Positions 17,048-26,056 of a stretch of 64,000 nucleotides of DNA are shown piece by piece. The DNA lies in assembly GCA_902470695.1 (NCBI GenBank), contig CABRHH010000003.1:1-64000 (forward strand), read 5' to 3'. Source of the stretch: an uncultured Collinsella sp. (lineage in GTDB: Bacteria; Actinomycetota; Coriobacteriia; Coriobacteriales; Coriobacteriaceae). Each line of letters begins with the position of its first letter. Within the stretch, counting starts at the first letter, position 1. The notes under the pieces were generated by a model, which was given only the letters and a program-made list of their open reading frames with translations, was not told the DNA's origin and searched no databases. A program made the translations under genes and the position numbers.

Positions 17048-18763
17048 CTACATCGTCCCCAGCTCAGCCACCACGTGCCCCACGCGGTCCTCGGGCTCCT
17101 TCACGTCCACGCCCTCGTAGCGGAAGAAACGCGCGGGGTTGTGCATCAGGTCCTCGAGCGGCACGAGCACGAAGTCGCGCTCGCCCAGGCCCGGGTGCGG
17201 CAGGCGCAGCTTGCTGCCGCCGTGCACCTCGTTATCCATCCACAGCAGGTCGCAGTCGATGACGCGCGGGCCGTTGGGACGCGCGCTCTTGGAGCGCGTG
17301 CGGCCCAAGGTCTTCTCCACCTTCATGAGTTCCTCAAGCAAAATCAGCGGGGCGAGCTCGGTTTTAATCTCGATCACGGCGTTGGCGAAGGGCTCCTGGC
17401 GCGTCTCGTAGGCAGGCTCGCTCTCGTAGATGCGCGAGCAGCTCGACACGCAGGTCATCGGAATCTGGGCGATGAGGTCGCGCGCGGCGCGGATGTTCTC
17501 CAGGCGCTGGCCCTTGTTGGAGCCGAGCGCCACATAGGCGCGGCGCGGCTGCGGGCGGGCGATGGCCCAAAACCCGTTCAGGAACTGGGCGAACCCGGCC
17601 ACGTCGTGCACGCGCACGATGTTGGCGCCCTGCTCGATGGCGCCCAAGCACGCGCCGAACGTGGCGATGTCGCGGTCCTTGGCGCTGCCGACACCCGAGA
17701 TGGCGCCTACGATGCGCTTGCGCGACACGGCGCACAGGGTGGGATAGCCCAGCGAGGCGATCTTGCCCATCTCGCGCTGAATGACGATGTCCTCGTTGGC
17801 ATCCTTGCCGAAGCCCGGACCGGGATCCAAGCAGATGCGCTCACGGTCGACGCCCGCCTGGATGAGGGCGCGCGCCTGGTCGGACAGGAAGCCCATCACG
17901 CGGCGCATGATCGGCGCGGAGTCGGGCAGGGTGAAGCGGCGCAGCTGCGAGGTGCGCGCGTCGGCCCCGGTGCGCAGGGCGGAACGCGCCATGATGGCGG
18001 CCAGCTCGTCGCCGCTCGGAGCGGCGGCCTCCTCGCCTGCCTCGGCTGCAGCGCTCAGCTCGATCTGGGCCTCGGCGACCTCGCCGTCCTCGGTGGCCGG
18101 GGCCGCCTGGGCATCGGCAGCCTCCGAGCCGTTCGGCAGGTCCCCGAACGGCAGCTGGGGCTGAATCAAGCCCGCGGTCAGACGCTTCACCCCGCGCTTG
18201 CGGCCGGAGGTGCCCGCCTTCGCGGCCTCGGCGGCCTCGCGCGCCTTTTCGGCCATGAACGCCGCCGCGGAGGTATCGAGCTGCACGGCGGTGTGTGTGC
18301 GTGCCGGCTCGACATCGCTCACCTCGCCGGCGTGCATCACGATCACGCCGCAGGTGCTCTGGCTCACGAAGTCGACCATCTTGGGGTCGGTGAAGCCCGT
18401 CACGTCGTTCACGATGGAGGCACCCACGCGCACGGCGGCCTTTGCCACGTCCACATGGCGCGTGTCGATGGACACCACCGCACCGGCCTGCGCCAGCGCG
18501 CGCACCACCGGCAGCACGCGCTTGGCCTCGGCGTCGGCGCTCACCGGCGTGAAGCCGGGGCGCGTGGACTCGCCGCCCACGTCGATGATGTCGGCGCCTT
18601 CGTCGAGCATCTTCAGACCGTGCGCGATCGCGACATCGGGGTCGAAGTTCTCTCCCCCGTCGCTGAAGGAATCGGGGGTCACGTTCAGAATGCCCATTAT
18701 GCGCGGGCGGTCGAACTTCAGCTCGAATTTGCCGCAGCGCCAAACTTTTGAATCGCGTGCCAT
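17048..18763 (-). CDS. folP-folK: Dihydropteroate synthase - HPPK fusion
   Basis: Bifunctional folate enzyme of 571 residues. Residues about 20-400 are dihydropteroate synthase (GILNVTPDSFSDGG at 24-37, IDVGGESTRPG, CLDPGPGFGKD at 311-321, AVSRKRIVGAISG). Residues about 408-565 are 6-hydroxymethyl-7,8-dihydropterin pyrophosphokinase (YVALGSNKGQRLENI; GPRVIDCDLLWM; LPHPGLGERDFVLVPL). Between the TIM-barrel halves, roughly residues 152-282 form an Ala/Glu-rich insertion absent from ordinary DHPS. Start 18763 is chosen for GAGGAG upstream and because DHPS begins there. No other folate gene is adjacent. Confidence 0.9.
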   Translation of the reverse strand: MARDSKVWRCGKFELKFDRPRIMGILNVTPDSFSDGGENFDPDVAIAHGLKMLDEGADIIDVGGESTRPGFTPVSADAEAKRVLPVVRALAQAGAVVSIDTRHVDVAKAAVRVGASIVNDVTGFTDPKMVDFVSQSTCGVIVMHAGEVSDVEPARTHTAVQLDTSAAAFMAEKAREAAEAAKAGTSGRKRGVKRLTAGLIQPQLPFGDLPNGSEAADAQAAPATEDGEVAEAQIELSAAAEAGEEAAAPSGDELAAIMARSALRTGADARTSQLRRFTLPDSAPIMRRVMGFLSDQARALIQAGVDRERICLDPGPGFGKDANEDIVIQREMGKIASLGYPTLCAVSRKRIVGAISGVGSAKDRDIATFGACLGAIEQGANIVRVHDVAGFAQFLNGFWAIARPQPRRAYVALGSNKGQRLENIRAARDLIAQIPMTCVSSCSRIYESEPAYETRQEPFANAVIEIKTELAPLILLEELMKVEKTLGRTRSKSARPNGPRVIDCDLLWMDNEVHGGSKLRLPHPGLGERDFVLVPLEDLMHNPARFFRYEGVDVKEPEDRVGHVVAELGTM

Positions 18764-18860
18764 AGGCCCAAAGCTCCTCGTCATCCTCGCGTAACCGAAT
18801 CGCGGCGCGCACCGGGCCGCCGCAGCGCAGGGCGCAGGAGCGCCTCGCATAGGTCTTTCT

Positions 18861-18866
18861 ATTGTA
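18861..18866 (-). promoter_or_regulatory. -10 box for folP-folK
   Basis: Minus-strand TACAAT about 100 bases upstream of the start, preceded by a TTTCGCGCGAAA palindrome at 18873-18884. The -35 is poor. Confidence 0.4.
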
Positions 18867-18990
18867 TCCAGACTTTCGCGCGAAAACGCACGGCGCGTCC
18901 GCACTCCACCGATATGGTAACGGTATGATGTGAGTCTCATATCGCCCATCCGGTGCCGCCGCGCGGCGCCCGCATACCTTTGGAGACCCC

Positions 18991-19821
18991 ATGCCTCAGA
19001 TGTACACCCTCGCCTCGTGGAATGTCAACGGCCTGCGCGCCGTACTGAAGAAAGACCCGAGCTTCATCGAAATTGCGACCGCGCTCGATGCAGATGTGCT
19101 CGCCCTGCAGGAAACCAAGCTGCAGGAAGGCCAGGTCGAGATCGAGCTGCCGGGATACCATCAAACCTGGAGCTACGCCGAACGCAAGGGTTATTCGGGC
19201 ACCGCCGTGTTCAGCCGTGAGGAGCCGCTGGCCGTACGCCGCGCCGACGCGGTGCTGGACGCCGGGCGCGCCGCGGGACTTGCCGAGGAAGCCCTCGAGC
19301 TGGTGGCGACCGCCGCAACCGAGGGCCGCGTGTGCGCACTGGAGTTCGAGCGCTACTGGTTCGTGGACGTGTACACCCCCAACGCCCAAAACGAGCTCGC
19401 CCGCATCGACGTGCGCATGGCCTGGGATGACGCCTATCGCGCGTTTTTGAAGAGCCTGGAGGCCGAGTCTGGCAAGCCGGTGGTGACCTGCGGCGACTTC
19501 AACGTCGCCCACAACGAGATCGACCTCAAAAACCCCAAGACCAACCGCGGTAACGCCGGCTTCTCCGACGAGGAGCGCGGCAAGTTCGGCGAGCTGCTCG
19601 ACGCCGGGTTCACCGACACGTTCCGCGCGGCCAACCCCGAGCTGGAGGGTGCCTACAGCTGGTGGAGCTACCGATTCAACGCCCGCAAGAACAACACCGG
19701 CTGGCGCATCGACTACTTCCTGGTGAGCAACGCGGTGGCCGACCGGGTGCGCGATACCGGGATTCGCAGCGACATCTTCGGGTCCGACCACTGCCCGGTC
19801 ACGCTGGAGATCGAGCTGTAA
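18991..19821 (+). CDS. xth: Exodeoxyribonuclease III (AP endonuclease)
   Basis: DNA repair exonuclease and AP endonuclease of the ExoIII/EEP family, 276 residues. Key motifs are all present: LASWNVNGLRA at the start, ALQETKLQEG (metal-binding Glu), FVDVYTPNAQ, TCGDFNVAHNEIDL, GWRIDYFLVS and the terminal GSDHCPVTLEIEL (catalytic Asp-His). TTTGGAG precedes the ATG. The region around 18924-18929 (TATGAT) may be its -10 box. Divergent from folP-folK; followed by a repeat array. Confidence 0.95.
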   Translation: MPQMYTLASWNVNGLRAVLKKDPSFIEIATALDADVLALQETKLQEGQVEIELPGYHQTWSYAERKGYSGTAVFSREEPLAVRRADAVLDAGRAAGLAEEALELVATAATEGRVCALEFERYWFVDVYTPNAQNELARIDVRMAWDDAYRAFLKSLEAESGKPVVTCGDFNVAHNEIDLKNPKTNRGNAGFSDEERGKFGELLDAGFTDTFRAANPELEGAYSWWSYRFNARKNNTGWRIDYFLVSNAVADRVRDTGIRSDIFGSDHCPVTLEIEL

Positions 19822-19884
19822 GGCGGAGCCGGCACGCGGGTGCGGGACGGGGGCGGCAGGAGGCGCTGCGATTTCCGGCCGCCC

Positions 19885-20375
19885 CGAGCATCCCGGGTGC
19901 GGGTTTTGGCCATTTGCCGCGCCCCGGGTCCGCGCCACGGCATTCTGGGTGCGGGTCCTGGCCGTCCCCCGCATCCCGGGTTCGCATCGTGGCCATTGTG
20001 GGTTCTCGTCTCGGCATCGCGGCATCCCGGGTGCGGGTTTTGGCCATTCGCGGCATCCCGGGTTCGCATCGTGTCCATTGCGGGTTCTCGTCTCGGCATC
20101 GCGGCATCCCGGGTGCGGATTCCGTCCATCGAGCGCATTCCGGGTGCGGGTTTCGTCCATCGAGCGCATTCCGGGTGCGGGCTCCGTCCATCCCGGGGAT
20201 CCCGGGTTCGCATCGTGGCCATTCGCGAACACAGGGTTCGGATTCCGTCCATCGAGAGGCGGAAAACGGCGCTGGATGGACCAAACCCGAACCCTATATG
20301 ACCAGACGGACGAAACCCGAACCCCGTGTTGCTGGATGGACCAGACGCGAACCCCCATTACAGTTTGGGCCGTCC
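19885..20375. repeat. Family A mirror-image repeat array A2
   Basis: About 0.5 kb after exonuclease III. Forward units (ATCCCGGGTGCGGGTTTTGG type, about 31 bp) run up to about 20260; inverted units (GGATGGACCAAACCCGAACC type) follow to about 20375. Inside the forward part a longer block repeats with an 82-bp period (19976-20035 and 20058-20118). From 20376 to 20534 no gene or repeat was recognised. Confidence 0.8.
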
Positions 20376-20534
20376 ATAAGGCGGCTCCTGCGCTTTCAAG
20401 GCATTACGATTGAGCCGCACCAATGGTCGCCGACCGACCGCTCCGGATGGCCACCTGCCCCCTGGTGCCAGACGGACCAGACGCAATCCCCCTGTGGGCA
20501 GGCGGGCTCAACACGAGCCCTACAAGCCCGGACC

Positions 20535-22085
20535 CTACGACGCGCCCTCGGACAGCAGGCCGCGGGCGCGCTCAAGCTGCTCGGGCTCGCCCACCAGCCC
20601 CAGCACGTCGCCCACGCACAGGGGCATGTCCGCCTCAAGCGCGAGCTCCATCTCGTCGGCCCGGCGCATCGCCACCGCGCGGGCACCGGTCCGCGCCCGC
20701 AGGTCGAGCTCGGCCAGGGTCGCGCCCGCCGCCGCACCATGTGCCTCAACCCGGCACCAGCTCAAGCTCACGCCGGGCATGGCATCCACCAGGCCGTCGA
20801 GCGCATGCAGGGCATCCATGTCGCCCGAGCCAGCATGCTTGTCCGCGGACACGGCTACCGGCACCGCCGACGGACGGCGCGTGTAGAGCGCCTCGAGCCA
20901 CGAAAGACCCGCAATCGCGCGGCCAAGGGGGTTCACCAGCTTGAATACGAACGAGTTCAGCGCAATGGACACCACGGCGGCCCCCAGAATCAGGCTGTAC
21001 TGATCGGCGGTGAGCACACCGAGCGAAAGCCCCGCCTGCCCCACCAGAAACGAGAACTCGCCGATCTGCGCCAGGCCCGCCGCAATCGTGAGCGAGGTGA
21101 CCACACCTGCCGAGAACAGCAGCCCCAGCGCCATGTTGATCAGCCATTTGCCGAGCATGATGAAGGCGACGAGCGCCACGAGCTCGGGGATGTGATGGGC
21201 CAGGAACACCGGGTTGACCATCATGCCCACGCTGGCGAAGAAGATGATGGAGAACAGGTCCTGGAACGGAATCGCCTCGGCCGCCACGCGATGCGAGATC
21301 TTCGAGCCGCCCACCACGACGCCCGCCAGAAACGCGCCGAGCGCAACCGACAGATCGAACAGCAGCGCCGCGAGCATGGCCGTCCCCAACGCCACGACCA
21401 CCACAGCCAGCTGGAACAGCTCGCGCGGGCAGAAATGTGCGATGCGTGCGAGCAGCACCGGCAGCACGCGCGCGCCCACCACCAGCATGATCAGAACGAA
21501 CGCCGCCGTCTTCGCCAGCGCCAGCCCCAATCCCTGTGCCAGCGCCGTCGCCGAGGTATCCCCCGGGCCGAACACGACTGGCAGCACCACCAAGATCACC
21601 ACCGTGGCCAGGTCCTCCACGATCAGCCAGCCCGTGGCAATGCGCCCGCCCTCGGTGCGGGTGAGCCCGGCATCCTCAAGATTCTTGATGAGCACCACCG
21701 TGGAGGCAATCGACACCGAAAGCCCCAGCATGACGCCCGCCTCCGCCGACCAGCCCAGCCCGCAGGCGAGCGCATAGCCGCCAAGTGTGCCGAGCGCGAT
21801 CTGCAGCACGGCACCCGGCACGGCGATGTTCTTGACCGCCAGCAGATCCTTAACCGAGAAGTGCAGACCCGTGCCGAACATCATGAACATGACGCCGACC
21901 TCGGCCAGCTGGCTCATAGCCTCCGAATCGCCGATGAAGCCCGGGGTGAACGGGCCCACCGCCAAGCCGCCCAACAGATAGCCGACGATCGGCGGCAGAC
22001 GCACCGCGCGTGCCGCCAAGCCCCCGATGAACGCCGCCACGAGCGCGAGCACAAATGTCATGAGCAGGATGGTATCTCCGTGCAT
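20535..22085 (-). CDS. Kef/YbaL-type cation:proton antiporter with RCK_C domain
   Basis: Monovalent cation:proton antiporter (CPA2 family) of 516 residues. Eleven to twelve membrane helices start at LLMTFVLALVAAFIGGLAAR and include the CPA2 stretches LPPIVGYLLGGLAVGPF and SIASTVVLIKNLEDAG. A C-terminal soluble segment of about 90 residues resembles a TrkA_C/RCK_C regulatory domain; the NAD-binding TrkA_N domain of Kef proteins is missing. Start 22085 is supported by CCGGAGG and by the first helix starting directly after it. Single-gene unit; K+ or Na+ as substrate is not resolved. Confidence 0.85.
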   Translation of the reverse strand: MHGDTILLMTFVLALVAAFIGGLAARAVRLPPIVGYLLGGLAVGPFTPGFIGDSEAMSQLAEVGVMFMMFGTGLHFSVKDLLAVKNIAVPGAVLQIALGTLGGYALACGLGWSAEAGVMLGLSVSIASTVVLIKNLEDAGLTRTEGGRIATGWLIVEDLATVVILVVLPVVFGPGDTSATALAQGLGLALAKTAAFVLIMLVVGARVLPVLLARIAHFCPRELFQLAVVVVALGTAMLAALLFDLSVALGAFLAGVVVGGSKISHRVAAEAIPFQDLFSIIFFASVGMMVNPVFLAHHIPELVALVAFIMLGKWLINMALGLLFSAGVVTSLTIAAGLAQIGEFSFLVGQAGLSLGVLTADQYSLILGAAVVSIALNSFVFKLVNPLGRAIAGLSWLEALYTRRPSAVPVAVSADKHAGSGDMDALHALDGLVDAMPGVSLSWCRVEAHGAAAGATLAELDLRARTGARAVAMRRADEMELALEADMPLCVGDVLGLVGEPEQLERARGLLSEGAS

Positions 22086-22284
22086 AGAACCTCCGGTTGC
22101 ATATGGATGCCGAGCCCACGTGCCGGATGCGCGCAGGTCCGTCTGAAACAGGGTGTGTAGGTGGTATTCCCATCCCGTACCAGCCCCCGGGCGGGATTGC
22201 GCAAGTTGCGCCGTCTTCACGCGATTTCCGCGAGCGGAGTGGAAGCGCCCCATCGCCACATGCCGTCAGCCGAGGCCGCACGGC

Positions 22285-23058
22285 TCACCTCAGCGCATAC
22301 TTGCGCACCACCCGATCAATTCGCCGCGTCCACGGACCGTAGAGCGCCAGCAAAAACAGCGCGGTCGACGCCCCGTGCATCGCGTCGAACGGCAGCGCCG
22401 CAACAAGGCGGGCGAGCGCCCCCTCCCAGGTGAAGGGCTGCACGAATCCGATGATGTCATACGCGTTGATCACCGCCCCGTACAGCGCGCCCGACGCCAC
22501 ACCGGCGCACACGAGCGCCCCGCGCCGCGGCCGGCCGTCCGGACGCGTCAACACCCCGGCGCCCGCCAGCAGACCCCCCGTATAGCCCACCAGGCCCCAC
22601 GCATACATCTGCCACGGCGTCCACATGCCCTGACCGAAGAAGAAGTTGCTGGTAAAGGCCGCCAACGCCCCCACCATGAACCCCTGCTGAGGCCCCAAGG
22701 AAGCGCCGGCGATGATGGCGATCGCGCTCACCGGCTTGAAATCGGGGATCGGCGCGAACAGGATGCGGCCCGCCGCCGCCAACGACGCCAGCACCAGCGT
22801 GGGCATGATCTGGCGCAGAGCCGGGCGGCTCCGCTCGTAGCGGGCGAAAAACAGCCCGATCACCAGCACCGCCACCACCAGCATCAGCACGGCCGAGGTC
22901 GCCCATCCGCTTGCGAACAGGGCCAGCATCGCCACGGGCACCGCCAGCAGCGCGAGCACCTCGCCGGCGCGGGCGCGCATCCCCGCACCCGCGCGCCCGT
23001 CCGCCGTGCGCGTGCGCATCCGCTCATCCATCGGCATCCCCATCTCCGCCCGCCGCAT
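22285..23058 (-). CDS. ECF transporter S component (substrate-binding)
   Basis: Membrane substrate-capture subunit of an energy-coupling-factor importer, 257 residues with about seven hydrophobic segments. Diagnostic stretches are FKPVSAIAIIAGASLGPQQG and NFFFGQGMWTPWQMYAWGLV, shared with S components sometimes linked to cobalamin uptake; the substrate is not proven. It overlaps the ATPase gene by one base. Starts at codons 1, 6 or 8 are all possible because three Met residues occur in the first ten positions. Last gene of the T-AA'-S operon. Confidence 0.8.
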   Translation of the reverse strand: MRRAEMGMPMDERMRTRTADGRAGAGMRARAGEVLALLAVPVAMLALFASGWATSAVLMLVVAVLVIGLFFARYERSRPALRQIMPTLVLASLAAAGRILFAPIPDFKPVSAIAIIAGASLGPQQGFMVGALAAFTSNFFFGQGMWTPWQMYAWGLVGYTGGLLAGAGVLTRPDGRPRRGALVCAGVASGALYGAVINAYDIIGFVQPFTWEGALARLVAALPFDAMHGASTALFLLALYGPWTRRIDRVVRKYALR

Positions 23059-24827
23059 CAGGGCCGGTAGTACACGTTATGCGTAAAGAAGCTCGCCGTC
23101 GGCTCCGTGCAGGCCAGCTCCCCGTCGAACATCATGGACACCGTCTGCGCCACCTGCTGCACGAAATCCAGGTCGTGCGAGGCGAAGATCACGGTCGAGC
23201 CGGCAGCGCACGCCTCCTCGATCGCGCGGGCAACCAGAGAACGCGCATGCGCATCGAGCCCCTTGGTGGGCTCGTCGAGCAGCAGCAGCTCGGGGCGCAC
23301 GAGCAGCAGCTTGCCGAGCGCCAGCAGCTGCTGCTGACCGCCTGACAGGTCGTACGGATGCAGGGTCTCCCTCCCCGCCAGCCCCAGGCGCGCCAGCATC
23401 GAAGAGACCTCCGCACGCCCATACCCCGCCGACGACCACTCCATGAGCTCGTCGGCAACCGACTCGGCTGCGAACAGCGCGCGCGGGTCCTGCGGCAGCA
23501 GCGCGCGCGACCGGACACCCACGCGCACGACGCCGCGGCGCGGCGTCAGCACCCCTGCAGCCATCTGCAGCAACGTCGTTTTTCCGCAACCGTTGCCACC
23601 CACCAGCGCATGGGCCGCACCGGCAGCGAAGCGAGCCCCGAAGCCGCGCAGCACCCAGGCGCTATCGCGCTCATAGCGGAACCACACGCGCTCGACCTCG
23701 ACCGCCGGATGCGCCGGAACGTCGGCGACGGGCTCGACGGGCACCGTGGCGACGGGCTCGACGGGCACCGTGGCGGCAGGCGCGGATGCCGCCTCGTGCC
23801 GAGTGTCGCGAGCGCTCGCGAGCGGCCCCGAGATTTCACTGGCGCAGCAGGTCGCAGCGGGAGCACCCGCCTCCGCACCACGGAAGTCGCCCTCTTCTGC
23901 ATCCAACTTGGATGCGGCGGCGGGCAGCATGTCCCGCCCGGCGCAGGCAGAGCCCTCGTCCCCTATGCCCGGCTCAGATGCAGACGCCGGCATGCTTCGC
24001 AACGGCTCCACCACGCGCAGCTCGTCCAGGTCCTCGACTGCGCGCACGCCACCGTCCTGTAGGCGATACGCAGCCGTTGCGTAGTCCACCATCGCGCGCG
24101 GGGCGTGCGTGGCAACCACCACCGTGCAGCCCAGCTCGCGGTTCACGCGGAACAACGCGTGCAGGAAGTTCTTCTCGGCAACGGGATCGAGCTGCGCGGT
24201 GGGCTCATCGAGCAGCAGCATCCGCGGCTGCATCACCAGCGTCGACGCCAGGGCGAGCAGCTGTTTGCGCCCGCCCGACAGCGTGTCGGTCTGCTGGCGA
24301 AACCACTCCTCCATGCCGAAGAAATAGCTGGTCTCCGCCACCAGGCGGCGCATCTCGGCCTGCGGGGTTCCCAGGTTTTCCAGGCCGAACGCCATCTCGT
24401 GCCACACGCTGTCGCATACGATCTGGTTGTCGGGATTCTGAAACACGAAGCCCACCGTGCGCGCCGAGCTGCGCGCATCGAGCTCGCCAACAGAGCGCCC
24501 GAACACCTCGATGGCGCCCGCGCACGCACCGCTCGGCGCGATCTCGGGCTTCACGAGCGACAGCAGGGTCGACTTGCCCGAACCGGTGCCGCCCACCAGC
24601 AGCACGAACGCCCCTTGGGGTACCTCGAGCGACACGTCGTGCAGCACCGGTGCCAGCGCAGCCGGATAGGTGAAGGTGAGACCGCGCACACGCAGGGCCG
24701 CAGCGCCGATGCTCTCCCGCACGCCCTCCAGCGGGCGCGACGCATCCGCATCGCCCCTGCGCCATGCCAGGCTGCCCTCCCGTTGTGCGACCTCCTCAGG
24801 CGCAGCAGCGTCGTCGAGCCCCTTCAC
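23058..24827 (-). CDS. ECF transporter fused double ATPase
   Basis: Both ATPase subunits of an ECF importer in one 589-residue chain. The first domain has Walker A GGTGSGKST, signature LSGGRKQLLALA and Walker B LLLDEPTAQLDP. The second has VGGNGCGKTTLLQMAAGVL, LSGGQQQLLALGK and LLLDEPTKGLDAH. They are joined by a linker of roughly 100 residues rich in Ala, Pro and Val, containing two copies of a 24-bp DNA repeat near 23729-23776 (8-residue repeat around VATVPVEP). It overlaps ecfT by 4 bases. Confidence 0.9.
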   Translation of the reverse strand: MKGLDDAAAPEEVAQREGSLAWRRGDADASRPLEGVRESIGAAALRVRGLTFTYPAALAPVLHDVSLEVPQGAFVLLVGGTGSGKSTLLSLVKPEIAPSGACAGAIEVFGRSVGELDARSSARTVGFVFQNPDNQIVCDSVWHEMAFGLENLGTPQAEMRRLVAETSYFFGMEEWFRQQTDTLSGGRKQLLALASTLVMQPRMLLLDEPTAQLDPVAEKNFLHALFRVNRELGCTVVVATHAPRAMVDYATAAYRLQDGGVRAVEDLDELRVVEPLRSMPASASEPGIGDEGSACAGRDMLPAAASKLDAEEGDFRGAEAGAPAATCCASEISGPLASARDTRHEAASAPAATVPVEPVATVPVEPVADVPAHPAVEVERVWFRYERDSAWVLRGFGARFAAGAAHALVGGNGCGKTTLLQMAAGVLTPRRGVVRVGVRSRALLPQDPRALFAAESVADELMEWSSAGYGRAEVSSMLARLGLAGRETLHPYDLSGGQQQLLALGKLLLVRPELLLLDEPTKGLDAHARSLVARAIEEACAAGSTVIFASHDLDFVQQVAQTVSMMFDGELACTEPTASFFTHNVYYRP

Positions 24828-25708
24828 GCGTACCTCCTTACCTCATATAGATGCAAACCTGTGGGCAGCAGCATCCACGCTGCATAGGGGATGTAGCCCC
24901 ACCACATAACCAGCGGGGTGAGCGTCGGGTAGAACGAGAACTGCGCGCACGCCACCCCGGCGAGCGCCGCGCAGCAGGCTCCGCCCACGATCAGAGCCGC
25001 CAGCGCCCGTGCATCCGCCGCGGTGAAGCGGAAGCGCGTGTAGGTCGTGCGTCGCGCGGACGCGCCCCAGCCGCGCGCCCGCATGGCGTCGGCGGTTTCC
25101 AGCGAGTCCTCCATACCCCAGCCCATGAGCACCGAGGAGGTACGCAGGCGCGCGCGAACGCCCCGCGCAGCCCCGGCAACCCCCGCCGAAGCCGGCAGCC
25201 AGCGCTCAACCACCTCCTGCGCATGGGCAATCGCGTGTCCCTGGCGCACGAAGCGCGGGATCAGGCGCATACTCATGGACACCATCAGCGCCACCGTCGG
25301 CGCAACGTTGCCCGCAAGCGCCATCACCTCATCGAAGCGCAGAAGCTGCGCCGCCGCCTGAAACCACAGCACGCTCGCCACGAACAGGGCGCCCGCCACG
25401 CATCCGTATGCCAGGCTCTCCGCATATACCGCGCGCGTGCCGAGGCGAAGCAGCTCGGTGGAGCCCGACGCCGAGAACAGCGGGTTCACCAGGGCAATCA
25501 AGATCACCAGCGGCAGCTGCCAGCGCAAGGCCCCCACCGCGGCGCGCCATCCGCGTGCCGCGCAGCCAAACGCCAGCGCCGAGACGAGCGCGATGCCCAC
25601 CAGCACCGGCTGGAAGGCCGACATGGCAAGCGCCAGGGTTATGAGCAGGTAGCAGGCCGGCACCGAGGGGTGATACGCCTCGAACGCCGTGTGCTTGTCT
25701 GGCTGCAC
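24824..25708 (-). CDS. ECF transporter transmembrane coupling protein EcfT
   Basis: EcfT scaffold that couples the ATPases to the S component; 294 residues from the chosen GTG. Hydrophobic segments begin at ACYLLITLALAMSAFQPVLV. The characteristic coupling helices carry MSMRLIPRFVRQGHAIAHAQ and DSLETADAMRARGWG (the A-R-G motif). The open frame continues to 25987 but its N-terminal 90 residues look non-coding; the GTG at 25708 follows GTAGAGGGG. First gene of the T-AA'-S operon, divergent from glmU. Confidence 0.85.
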   Translation of the reverse strand: MQPDKHTAFEAYHPSVPACYLLITLALAMSAFQPVLVGIALVSALAFGCAARGWRAAVGALRWQLPLVILIALVNPLFSASGSTELLRLGTRAVYAESLAYGCVAGALFVASVLWFQAAAQLLRFDEVMALAGNVAPTVALMVSMSMRLIPRFVRQGHAIAHAQEVVERWLPASAGVAGAARGVRARLRTSSVLMGWGMEDSLETADAMRARGWGASARRTTYTRFRFTAADARALAALIVGGACCAALAGVACAQFSFYPTLTPLVMWWGYIPYAAWMLLPTGLHLYEVRRYA

Positions 25709-25743
25709 GCGCACCACCCCTCTACGTGTTCTTCCTGCGCTGG

Positions 25744-25749
25744 ATTCTA
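25744..25749 (-). promoter_or_regulatory. -10 box for the ecfT operon
   Basis: Minus-strand TAGAAT about 36 bases upstream of the proposed GTG start. No clear -35 box. The rest of the 348-bp divergent region to glmU shows no riboswitch or repeat that could be recognised. Confidence 0.35.
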
Positions 25750-26056
25750 CCGCTTCGACCGCGCTCGATGCCGGCGCTGCGCAAATTGGACATCGAGGAC
25801 CTCGGTGCTGCGGCCGACGTCGCACACCCCATGCACCCCGCGTCACCCGGTCTGCGTGCCCCCGCGTCGCCCGACGCACCGGCCTGCGTGCCCCCGCAGG
25901 CGGCATCTCGCCCGGATCGGCCGCTCGCCGGCACCCGCCCGCCTCGCACGCCGCCGCCAAGTTGGGACCCGACCCGAATATACACATGGGGTATCATCGA
26001 TGCCAGTGCCGCCTGCGCAGGCGGCCCATCCTATACACACGAGCAGGGAGCAGCAT

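Noticed and set aside
24851..26056. N-terminal extension of about 400 residues on GlmU
   Set aside because: It is antisense to ecfT; GlmU starts normally at 26057 with its own ribosome site.
25709..26056. Vitamin riboswitch ahead of the ecfT operon
   Set aside because: No recognisable B12, TPP, FMN or other conserved riboswitch core was seen in the leader.
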